Part shown: one piece after another, positions 1 to 6,330 of the stretch
Layout: every line of letters starts with the position of its first letter
Numbering within the stretch: the stretch's first letter is position 1
Assembly (NCBI GenBank): GCA_002495185.1
Contig: DAEB01000036.1
Span: forward strand, 34,443 to 53,122
DNA: 18,680 nt
Source of the DNA: Thermoplasmata archaeon UBA184
GTDB taxonomy: Archaea; Thermoplasmatota; Thermoplasmata; Lutacidiplasmatales; UBA184
Reading direction: 5' to 3'
Translations under genes and position numbers: made by a program
Notes under the pieces: model-generated
Seen by the model: only the letters and a program-made list of their open reading frames with translations
Told to the model about the DNA's origin: nothing
Databases searched by the model: none

Positions 1-314
1 CCGCTTCCGACGGCCGCGTAGTTCACGGTGCTCGTGGTGTAGGCGAGCGACCAGGCAATCATCAACGGCGCGACGAGGGTCGAGCCGGCCCCATTCAACG
101 TCTGGCCGCTGACGCACGCGGAGGTCGACTTGTTGCTGGTGGACGACTTGAACCAGCCCGCGCCGTACCCGACGCCCAGGACGATGACGATCACCACGAC
201 GACGGCGATCACCGCATAGAGGCCCGTTCGGCTCTTCCCCTTGCTCCGGACCATCGTTTCGTCCGAGGTCGGAGCGGCTGGGGGGGTTGTGGCGCTTCCA
301 CTTGTGCTGCTCAT
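1..314 (-). CDS. pstS: PstS-like phosphate ABC transporter substrate-binding protein (N-terminal part)
   Basis: Partial gene running off the left edge; 104 codons are visible from ATG at 314. Residues 1-30 are a Ser/Thr/Pro-rich then basic tail, 31-51 form one strong hydrophobic helix, and the exported part begins near residue 55. Residues 73-82 read LNGAGSTLVA, followed by PLMIAWSLAY and, after a few residues, VNYAAVGSG. This is the N-terminal pattern of PstS proteins (GAGAT/STxxxP...W...Y...VNY.xxGSG), which bind phosphate outside the cell for the PstCAB importer. The anchor looks like an uncleaved helix; Cys67 is not in a lipobox. An AAGGAGA Shine-Dalgarno at 330-324 lies 9 nt before the start, so this gene has a leader, unlike several others here. 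M21 is a possible alternative start. PstC/A/B would be expected beyond the edge. Confidence 0.8.
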   Translation of the reverse strand, partial: MSSTSGSATTPPAAPTSDETMVRSKGKSRTGLYAVIAVVVVIVIVLGVGYGAGWFKSSTSNKSTSACVSGQTLNGAGSTLVAPLMIAWSLAYTTSTVNYAAVGS

Positions 315-739
315 CTTTTGTTCTCTCCTTCTTCTCCTTGTTCGATGCCGCGGTCGTTCCAGTCCGAACTCCCTCGAGCGCGGTCCCTCGAGGGGACGGG
401 GTCAACCCGACCGGGAATCCGGGGATTCGAGCCGTCGCGCAGGTCCGTTGTGACGACAGAACCCCGCGGACTCCCACCCGGTTCTTGGGCGTCCACAGCC
501 CCGGCAGGTCGCATCGACCGCACGACCCTGAGTTGAGTTATATAGAATATCTTGATAGGCTATAGTGTCATACATTCACCATAGTATTACCCATAGGAAC
601 GAACCCCTGCCCATTGATTCAGTTTGTCCCGAGAGGTCGGTGATGGCTGCGGCCCGCAAATCTGCACCGGTCCTCCCGAGCCGTTCCCGCGAGCCAAGCC
701 GACAGCCTCCAGCGCCGAACGCTCAATAGGCCCTGGCCG
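315..739. other. 425-nt gene-free stretch: pstS leader and promoter region
   Basis: I see no convincing gene here; the short open frames have no family resemblance and overlap one another on both strands. From the pstS side it holds an AAGGAGA ribosome site (330-324), a CCCTCGAG direct repeat (371-378 and 385-392) whose second copy is the core of a GTCCC-TCGAG-GGGAC hairpin (383-397), and an AT-rich patch at 538-596 described separately. From 597 to 739 the sequence is GC-rich and featureless; no clear TATA element stands 25 nt before the truA start. No tRNA or other RNA gene could be folded by eye. Confidence 0.5.
538..596 (-). promoter_or_regulatory. AT-rich promoter/operator candidate for pstS
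   Basis: A sharply AT-rich island in a GC-rich background. On the minus strand TATATAA (544-538) is a good archaeal box A candidate, implying a start near 515 and a leader of about 200 nt before pstS. Upstream on the minus strand, CTATGG occurs twice exactly 12 bases apart (596-591 and 584-579), with further CTAT-containing words at 565-556. Spaced repeats directly upstream of box A are where an archaeal activator or repressor could bind; control by phosphate is only an inference from the downstream gene. Confidence 0.4.
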
Positions 740-1582
740 GTGCTCGAATCCACGACGCGCTGGTTGATTCGATTCGGGTACGACGGCACCACCTATTGCG
801 GGTGGGCCCGACAGCCGGGTCTGCGGACGGTCGAAGGGGAGGTGGGCCGGGGAATCCTACGGAGGGGAATCTCACCGTCTCTCACGTCGGCCCGCCTCCA
901 AGTGGCGAGCCGCACTGACCGTGGCGTGAGCGCGCTCGGGAATGCACTCGTCCTGACCTCGGGCTATTCGGGACCCGTGCTCCTCCGGATGCTGAACGGA
1001 ATCGCACCGGACATCGTCTTCACGGCGGCCCGGCCCGTGACCGACTCATTTCGGGTCCGCTCCGCGGTGCGCCGGGTGTACCGGTACTTCGAACCGCAGG
1101 GTTCCCACGACTTTCGCCGCTGGCCGGCGGCTGCCCGGCGGTTCTCCGGCGAGGTTGATGTTCGCTCGTTCGGACGGGGGGTACCGTCAGGATTTCCGGT
1201 TTGGAGGAACATGGAATCCGTCACGGTCACTCCTCGTCCCGGGGGAGCTGAAGTGGAGGTCCGCGCTCCTTCCTTCGTCTGGGGGATGGTTCGCAAGATC
1301 GTGGCCGCCCTCCGGGAGGTCGACGCGGGTCGCCTCTCCGTCGAACAGCTCGAGAGCGCCCTCCACGGACAGACCCGGCTCATGCTTCCACTCGCTGAAC
1401 CGGAACGTCTCGTGCTCTGGGACGTGGAGTACTCCGTGCCTTGGGAATTCCACTGGAACGGGCCGAACCGGCACCAGCTCCAGTGGGAAAGGTCGGCCAA
1501 GGACGACTTCTGGGTGCGGCAGGCCATGCTCGAGCTCTTCGCGGCGGGGTCGGAACCCCCCGATCGGTCACGCGAGGACTAG
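740..1582 (+). CDS. truA: tRNA pseudouridine synthase A (TruA)
   Basis: Isomerises uridines of the tRNA anticodon stem-loop (38-40 in TruA/Pus3-type enzymes) to pseudouridine in the cytoplasm. The 280-aa length fits the family. The N-terminus has the typical strand RFGYDGTTYCGWARQPG (11-27), and residues 56-64 (ASRTDRGVS) hold the RTDxGV motif with catalytic Asp60. A VYRYF segment and a C-terminal FVWGMVRKIVAAL helix follow, as in TruA. GTG at 740 is chosen because it leaves just a few residues before the first core strand; TTG at 764 is possible, and no ribosome site or box A decides. The stop overlaps the stop of the convergent HPS gene through a shared CTAG. Confidence 0.9.
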   Translation: MLESTTRWLIRFGYDGTTYCGWARQPGLRTVEGEVGRGILRRGISPSLTSARLQVASRTDRGVSALGNALVLTSGYSGPVLLRMLNGIAPDIVFTAARPVTDSFRVRSAVRRVYRYFEPQGSHDFRRWPAAARRFSGEVDVRSFGRGVPSGFPVWRNMESVTVTPRPGGAEVEVRAPSFVWGMVRKIVAALREVDAGRLSVEQLESALHGQTRLMLPLAEPERLVLWDVEYSVPWEFHWNGPNRHQLQWERSAKDDFWVRQAMLELFAAGSEPPDRSRED

Positions 1583-2883
1583 CCGACCCGCTCCCAGCGC
1601 TCTAGGTTCTGGACCGCGCTCAGGGTCGACCCTCGCTGGATCTCCTCCCGCACCCGGTTCTCGTGCTCGAGGACGTCGAGCGCGCGGTTCGCGATCTCGC
1701 TCGCCCGCTCTCGGGGGACAACGACCACGCCGCTCACATCGCCGACGATCCAGTCGCCGGGACGCACCCGCTGACCGCCGACCGTGACCTCGACCCCGAT
1801 CTCGCCATGGCCCTTCGGTTCACCTGCGTTCGAGCTCACCGACCGGCTGAACGCCGGGAAGCCGAGCTCCAGGATCGCGTCGAGGTCCCGGATCGCCCCG
1901 TCCACCACGACGCCGGCGATCTTGCGACCGTGCGCCGACCAACTGGCGAGCTCTCCCCATACGGCGGTCGTGCCGCCGCCCGCATCGATCACGATGACGT
2001 CGCCTTCCGCGGCACGGTCGATCGCTTCGACCGGCTTCGCCCAGTCGCCATCGCGCGTCACGACCGTCACTGCTGGTCCGGCCACCCGGACAGCCGGGGA
2101 CCGGAGGTGCGGGGTGAGCCCATGCATCGCTCCCTGGCGCATCATCGCGTCGGTCACGTTGGGGCTCGACACCTTCCCGAACGCGACCCGGAGGTCCTCG
2201 TCCTGGTACCGACGGAAGTGCTCGCTCGGTACCTCCTTCTGCGTCCGGATCGCGTCGACGATTCGTCGGGTCGCCTCCACGATGTTCGGACTCTTCGTAA
2301 TGGCTCCGCCGACGATCAGGATCCGGGCCCCCGAACGAACGGCTTGCGCGACGGTCTCGCTCGTGAGGCCCCCCGCGACCGCAACCGGGATGGGGGACGC
2401 CTGGGCGAGCTCTCCCAGAACCTGGAAGGGGGTCTTGCCGGCCATCTGCATGTCGATCCCGACGTGCCAGCAGACGGCCGCCGCGCCCAGTTCCGCGGCC
2501 CGTTTCGCGCGGGCTACGGGGTCCGGGACACCGAGCAGGTCGACCATCACCTCGGCCCCGTAGAGTTCGCCTCCGCGTACCGCATCCGCGATCGTACCGT
2601 CGTCCGCGGCGCCAAGGACGGTGACGATGTCCGCTCCCGCCTTCGCGGCGATCTCGACCTCGAACGCTCCCGTGTCCATCACCTTGAGGTCGGCGACGAT
2701 CCGATGGCCGGGGAACGCCTTCTTGAGTTCCCGGACCGAGTCCAGCCCCTCGCTCTTCACGAGCGGCGTGCCGGCCTCGACCCAGTCGGCGCCCCCTTCG
2801 ACCGCTTCACGGGCGGCGAGTAGCGCTCGCGAGAGGTTCTCGAAGTCGAGCGCGACCTGGAGGACCGGTCGGTCGAGGCGCAT
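1579..2883 (-). CDS. 3-hexulose-6-phosphate synthase / RraA-like domain fusion
   Basis: A 434-aa two-domain protein. Residues 1-213 form an orotidine-decarboxylase-superfamily barrel of the hexulose-phosphate synthase type, with the metal/phosphate motif ADLKVMD (64-70; D65, K67, D70), Glu36 and a VAGGLTSET phosphate loop near 169-177. In archaea this enzyme works in the ribulose monophosphate route, joining formaldehyde to ribulose 5-phosphate or, in reverse, making pentose phosphate. Residues about 230-420 match the RraA / class II aldolase-like fold: GKVSSPNVTDAM (236-247), WGELASW (309-315) and VVDGAIRDLD (326-335), retaining the Arg332-Asp333 pair of HMG-aldolase-type members. The second domain's role is unsettled; 'RNase E regulator' is a poor guess in archaea. 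No PHI or Fae gene is adjacent. ATG at 2883 has a TATA-like element 23-28 nt upstream, so a leaderless mRNA is likely. Confidence 0.88.
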   Translation of the reverse strand: MRLDRPVLQVALDFENLSRALLAAREAVEGGADWVEAGTPLVKSEGLDSVRELKKAFPGHRIVADLKVMDTGAFEVEIAAKAGADIVTVLGAADDGTIADAVRGGELYGAEVMVDLLGVPDPVARAKRAAELGAAAVCWHVGIDMQMAGKTPFQVLGELAQASPIPVAVAGGLTSETVAQAVRSGARILIVGGAITKSPNIVEATRRIVDAIRTQKEVPSEHFRRYQDEDLRVAFGKVSSPNVTDAMMRQGAMHGLTPHLRSPAVRVAGPAVTVVTRDGDWAKPVEAIDRAAEGDVIVIDAGGGTTAVWGELASWSAHGRKIAGVVVDGAIRDLDAILELGFPAFSRSVSSNAGEPKGHGEIGVEVTVGGQRVRPGDWIVGDVSGVVVVPRERASEIANRALDVLEHENRVREEIQRGSTLSAVQNLERWERVG

Positions 2884-2905
2884 GTCGGGCCGACAGGTTG
2901 AGCGG

Positions 2906-2911
2906 TATTAA
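2906..2911. promoter_or_regulatory. Shared divergent TATA-like element
   Basis: TATTAA on plus (TTAATA on minus) is the only AT-rich word in the 51-nt gap between divergent starts. It lies 24-29 nt before the methyltransferase GTG (2935) and 23-28 nt before the HPS-RraA ATG (2883). These are the spacings expected for box A of a leaderless archaeal transcript, so one element may serve both directions. Confidence 0.5.
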
Positions 2912-2934
2912 CCGTCCCCGGTTTCGCCCGAGAT

Positions 2935-3828
2935 GTGCTGCATCCTCGGCGAGGCTCGCTCCGGCTCATCCATGGCGATGCGCGGGCGCTTCGGGAGGTC
3001 CCGGATCACTCGGTCCACCTCGTCGTCACGTCGCCTCCATACCCGATGATCCCCCAGTGGGACGGGCTCTTTCGCGCGCTCGGCGCAACCGATTACCCCG
3101 GGATGCTGACCGTGCTCTCGGATGCATGGGCCGAGTGCCGACGCGTGCTCGTGCCCGGGGGGATCCTCGCGGTCAACATCGGCGACGCGATGCGGACCGT
3201 CCGAGGGGAGTTCCGGATCTGGCCGAACCCCGCGGAGACGATCCGTTCGGTGACGGCGCTCGGCCTCGTTCCGCTTCCGTACATCCTCTGGAAGAAGCCG
3301 ACGAACCGTCCGAACGCGTTCCTCGGCTCGGGGTTCCTCCCCCCGAACGCGTACGTCACCCTCGACTGCGAGTACGTCCTCCTCTTTCGGAACGGACGGC
3401 TGAGGCGGTTCCCGCCCCACGATGCGGCCCGGCTCGCGAGCCGCTTCTCGCGAGCGGAGCGGGACCTCTGGTTCAGCCAGGTCTGGGCCGACATCCGGGG
3501 CGCGCGCCAACGGGCCCCGCTCGGCCGGAGCGGCGCTTTCCCGAAGGCGCTCGCCGAGCGGCTAGTGCGGATGTTCTCGGTCGAGGGCGACACGGTCCTC
3601 GACCCGTTCGCGGGCACGGGGACCACGCTCTGGGCCGCGGCCCGATGGGGTCGCAACGCGATCGGCGTCGAGTGGGACCGGGGGATCTACCAGAATCTCA
3701 TCGCGAGCGCCCGGGCCCAAGGGTTCATTCGCCCGTCGGCTCGCGGGTCGCCGCCGGGAGCGGAGGAGGAGCCTCTGTCGCCTCGGGTCCGAGGCGATGG
3801 GCGATCTCCTCGTCGACGGCGCTCTTGA
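2935..3828 (+). CDS. Orphan DNA methyltransferase (beta-class, N4-cytosine or N6-adenine)
   Basis: Transfers methyl from S-adenosylmethionine to an exocyclic amino group of DNA bases. Catalytic motif IV TSPPY (32-36) comes first and the SAM-binding motif DPFAGTGTT (223-231) follows, with VEWDRG (245-250) after it: the beta-class order. A serine before PPY is commoner in N4-cytosine enzymes, but specificity cannot be read from this. No restriction endonuclease or specificity subunit is adjacent, so it looks like a solitary methylase. The last ~30 residues (Arg/Ser/Pro-rich) lie beyond the conserved fold and overlap the convergent 170-aa gene by 104 nt. GTG at 2935 is used; an ATG at 2933 is out of frame. 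A TATA-like element lies 24-29 nt upstream. Confidence 0.85.
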   Translation: MLHPRRGSLRLIHGDARALREVPDHSVHLVVTSPPYPMIPQWDGLFRALGATDYPGMLTVLSDAWAECRRVLVPGGILAVNIGDAMRTVRGEFRIWPNPAETIRSVTALGLVPLPYILWKKPTNRPNAFLGSGFLPPNAYVTLDCEYVLLFRNGRLRRFPPHDAARLASRFSRAERDLWFSQVWADIRGARQRAPLGRSGAFPKALAERLVRMFSVEGDTVLDPFAGTGTTLWAAARWGRNAIGVEWDRGIYQNLIASARAQGFIRPSARGSPPGAEEEPLSPRVRGDGRSPRRRRS

Positions 3829-4237
3829 GGTACCGGAGGGCCGACGGGCTCAGTCGGTCCATGTGGAGAAGCAGATAGTGGAGATAGAGCCGCTCGGGAC
3901 GATGGGACGGACCCGGAAGTCGCCCCGGCAGAGGGCGGTGTCGGTCGACGGTCTCCGTGTGGTTCTCGTGCTCGGGGCCGTGGAACTGCCGTCCCATCGA
4001 CCCCACGAGGGGAGGGTAGAGGCGGTCGACCGGGTCGTACCATTCGTTCGGGGGCCTCGGGGAGGGGGCCGCCCCGTGCGACCCCGCCCCCTCCCTTCCC
4101 TTCAGGTACGGATGGACCGGCTTCTCCGGGTCCTGCAGCTCCCCGATCGGACGGCCCGCCACGTCCTCGACGATCGTCTTCAGGCTCCAGCTGGTCCGGC
4201 GGCGCGGCGGGCCCTCGACCGTCGCCTCCGCGACCAC
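3725..4237 (-). CDS. Hypothetical protein downstream of the VirB4-like ATPase
   Basis: A 170-aa soluble-looking protein I do not recognise. It has no membrane segment, signal peptide or Cys motif. Residues 1-60 are polar, the middle has a WYDPVDRLYPPLVG segment and a His-rich stretch, and residues about 115-150 (YLHYLLLHMDRLSPSALRYL and onward) look helical; the tail is Ala/Pro-rich. It begins with GTG 24 nt after the ATPase gene and has its own box A candidate (TTTATAGG, 4268-4261) overlapping the ATPase stop codon. Position suggests an accessory of the transfer cluster, but independent expression is possible. Its C-terminal 104 nt run antisense to the methyltransferase tail. I believe it real because of the promoter placement and balanced composition, not homology. 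Confidence 0.55.
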   Translation of the reverse strand: MVAEATVEGPPRRRTSWSLKTIVEDVAGRPIGELQDPEKPVHPYLKGREGAGSHGAAPSPRPPNEWYDPVDRLYPPLVGSMGRQFHGPEHENHTETVDRHRPLPGRLPGPSHRPERLYLHYLLLHMDRLSPSALRYLKSAVDEEIAHRLGPEATEAPPPLPAATREPTGE

Positions 4238-4260
4238 GGTTCGAGCCGGGCGCGCCGGTC

Positions 4261-4268
4261 CCTATAAA
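4261..4268 (-). promoter_or_regulatory. Box A candidate for the 170-aa gene
   Basis: Minus-strand TTTATAGG is a near-consensus archaeal TATA element whose TTTATA core (4268-4263) ends 26 nt before the GTG at 4237, right for a leaderless transcript. It overlaps the last codons and stop (TAG) of the VirB4-like gene. Confidence 0.55.
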
Positions 4269-5956
4269 CCTCCCTTTGGACGGGTAGAGGGGAAGGTCGA
4301 GGAAGCGCTCGACCTCCCGAGCGTCGCCTCGAGGAACTCGTATTCGGGAGTTGATGCCACGACCGCGAGCGGGAGGTGGAGCTCGCCGACCCTCCAGAGG
4401 GATTCGGAGTAGCCGGTCTCCCGAGGGAGACGCGCCCGGGTGAGCCACTCGGATTCCGCGTCCGTGAGGCCGAAGAACGCCCGTGTCGGCGAGGAGACCT
4501 CGGGCAGTCGCAGGAACGCGGTCGTGTAGAGGTTGCGGAGCAGGGACCGTCCGGCCGCGCGAGCGAGGAAATCGTCCGGACTCTGCGAGAGCAGCATCAC
4601 CCCGGCCTCGAAGTGGCGAACGTGCCGCACCACCCGGTCGAGGAACTCCTCGGTCGAGGCGTGCCGGGCCAGCAGGTGCGCTTCGTCGACGAGCAGGAGC
4701 TTCGGCCCGGTCCGACCCGAGAGGCGACCGTAGGCCCAGTCGAGAACGTACGTGAGGTGGAAGGGCATCTGGTCGTCCGGCACGCCCTCGAAGTCGACCG
4801 AAACAACGTCTTCCGTGGGCGATGCGGTCGTTGGTCCATCGAGATACCGAAGCGATCCCGAATGGAACACTTCGAGCAGCGTCGCGAGGCGGCCCGCGCC
4901 ACCACTCCGTTCGCCAAGACGATCGCGAAGGTGGTGAAGCGTCGGGACCTCGGGCCCCTCTTCGTACAGCTGGCTCACCGCGGCGTCCAGCTCCGCGGAC
5001 TCTTCATCTCGGAGGCTGGGAAAGAGGGCGCGCAGCATCGTGCCGACGCGAGCGGCCTTCTCCCTCCGGTCACCCCGGGTCGTTACCGGGTCGAGCGGGT
5101 TCAACCTCCCACCTTTTCCATCCGCCACCCGGATTACCGAACCTCCGATCGCCCGAACGAACGCCGAATACTCTCCCAGCGGGTCAAGGACTGCGACCGA
5201 CGTGTCGGGTCGGAGCCATCGGCTCCGGAGGAGCATCAGGGCGGCGGCGAACGATTTCCCGGATCCGGTCGTGCCGAAGATGCCCCACGAATAGCTCGCA
5301 TGCGACCAGCGGTCGACGAACACGGGGCTCGCGTCCCCGAGAGCGAGCCCCAGGAGGATCCCCCCCGGCTCGAGGAGGGTCTCGTCCCCGAAGGGGTACA
5401 GCGACGCGAGACCGTCGGTTGGGAGCGTGTGCCAGTATCCGGGGGGACGCGGTTCCGTCGCCGTGAGGTCGGGCGGGAGGAGAGCTTCGCGGGTCTGGTA
5501 GCGAGGTACTCGGAGACGGAAGCCGATCGCGGTCAGCCGCTCGGAGAGCCGTCTCCTACGGGCCTCGACCATCGGCCGGTTCGAATCGAGTGCGACGAAG
5601 CGGACTCCGACCTTCCAGAGCTCTTGCGCCCGCCGAGCGACAGCATGGCCCAGTTCTTCGGCGCTGGCTCGCTCGAGGTCGAGTTGGGCCGTGCTTCCTC
5701 CGTTCCCACCGGAGGCGAGCTCGGCCTCGGCTACCGTCCGTGCGCCGTGGAGAATCTCGAGCGCGTTCGAGAAAGGGATCCGGTGGGCCTCGACGCTGAG
5801 TTCAAGCGTCTCGTGGGTCGGGAGGATATGACCGAGGAAGCCAAACGGAACCTCGGGAGGGAACTGCTGCACGAGCAGAGGTGCCCGATAGCTTCGGCCG
5901 ACGCGCCACAGGCTCGGGCCCTCCGCCGGCGCTGGGAAGGAAGGTGCATTCGTCAT
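4262..5956 (-). CDS. VirB4/CedB-like conjugation-type ATPase
   Basis: A 564-aa motor ATPase that probably powers DNA or pilus-subunit movement at the inner face of the membrane. The N-terminal 1-200 resembles the VirB4 (TraC/CagE) domain, ending with LPTDGLASLYPFG (178-190) and the GGILLGLALG strand typical of VirB4 proteins just before the motor. Walker A is GTTGSGKS (228-235), then VAVLDPLGEY (254-263), GRLNPLDP (283-290), Walker B KLLLVDEAHLL (419-429) and MLLSQSPDDF (454-463). The NPLDP and SQSPxD elements favour VirB4 over FtsK or general HerA helicase. The ATG overlaps the upstream stop (ATGA, 5953-5956) and follows GGTGATC (5964-5958), a match to the 16S 3' end. HerA-type export ATPase is the alternative. 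Confidence 0.82.
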   Translation of the reverse strand: MTNAPSFPAPAEGPSLWRVGRSYRAPLLVQQFPPEVPFGFLGHILPTHETLELSVEAHRIPFSNALEILHGARTVAEAELASGGNGGSTAQLDLERASAEELGHAVARRAQELWKVGVRFVALDSNRPMVEARRRRLSERLTAIGFRLRVPRYQTREALLPPDLTATEPRPPGYWHTLPTDGLASLYPFGDETLLEPGGILLGLALGDASPVFVDRWSHASYSWGIFGTTGSGKSFAAALMLLRSRWLRPDTSVAVLDPLGEYSAFVRAIGGSVIRVADGKGGRLNPLDPVTTRGDRREKAARVGTMLRALFPSLRDEESAELDAAVSQLYEEGPEVPTLHHLRDRLGERSGGAGRLATLLEVFHSGSLRYLDGPTTASPTEDVVSVDFEGVPDDQMPFHLTYVLDWAYGRLSGRTGPKLLLVDEAHLLARHASTEEFLDRVVRHVRHFEAGVMLLSQSPDDFLARAAGRSLLRNLYTTAFLRLPEVSSPTRAFFGLTDAESEWLTRARLPRETGYSESLWRVGELHLPLAVVASTPEYEFLEATLGRSSASSTFPSTRPKGGL

Positions 5957-6330
5957 CGATCACCCACGAACGCCGGGATGACCCGAGCGCGGCGACGCCG
6001 CTCCACGAGGACGAGCGGAAGGAGCCCGAACGAAAGGAGGAGCCCCCGGTAGAGAGCCAGGGGCGCGGGCGGGACGAGGTACGCCACCATCGAGGCGCCA
6101 AGAACCGCGAGAGCGACTCCGGTCGGAATCTCCAGGGTGTTCCATGCAAGAACCCCCCTCCGTCGAGCGAGCGAGACCCAGCTCGCGAGCCCCAGCGCAG
6201 CGAGCGCTGCCGTGCCGGCCGTCAGGCTGGGCACGACCACCGACAATGCGCCACACACGACGGCAAGGCCCGTCGAGGTGCCGAACGCTTCGAAGTCGAA
6301 GACCCGAGCGCGGCCCGGGACTTCGGTCAA
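5953..6330 (-). CDS. Four-helix membrane protein of the transfer operon
   Basis: About 125 aa, no recognised family. Four hydrophobic segments are visible: TGLAVVCGALSVVVPSL, AGTAALAALGLASWVSLA, PTGVALAVLGASMVAYLVP and LYRGLLLSFGLLPLVLV, followed by a basic VERRRRAR tail that should be cytoplasmic. There is no ATG. TTG at 6330 overlaps the upstream stop as TTGA and follows a GGGTGG stretch, so I prefer it; TTG at 6351 would add seven residues. It sits between the PrgI-like and VirB4-like genes with 4-nt overlaps on both sides, implying a membrane partner of the ATPase. CedA2 of Sulfolobales is a small membrane protein in the equivalent system, but I see no sequence basis to equate them. Confidence 0.7.
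   Translation of the reverse strand: MTEVPGRARVFDFEAFGTSTGLAVVCGALSVVVPSLTAGTAALAALGLASWVSLARRRGVLAWNTLEIPTGVALAVLGASMVAYLVPPAPLALYRGLLLSFGLLPLVLVERRRRARVIPAFVGDR

Noticed and set aside
739..755. T-loop-like GGTGCTCGAATCC at the truA start, considered as a tRNA 3' part
   Set aside because: No acceptor, D or anticodon arm could be found upstream or downstream, and the bases are the first truA codons.
2935..4237. Restriction-modification pair made of the methyltransferase and the adjacent 170-aa protein
   Set aside because: The 170-aa protein shows no PD-(D/E)XK, HNH or GIY-YIG motif and is on the other strand with its own promoter.
4376..6052. 558-codon open frame on plus opposite the VirB4-like gene
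   Set aside because: No domain; the minus frame carries Walker A, Walker B and VirB4 motifs and is coupled to its neighbours.
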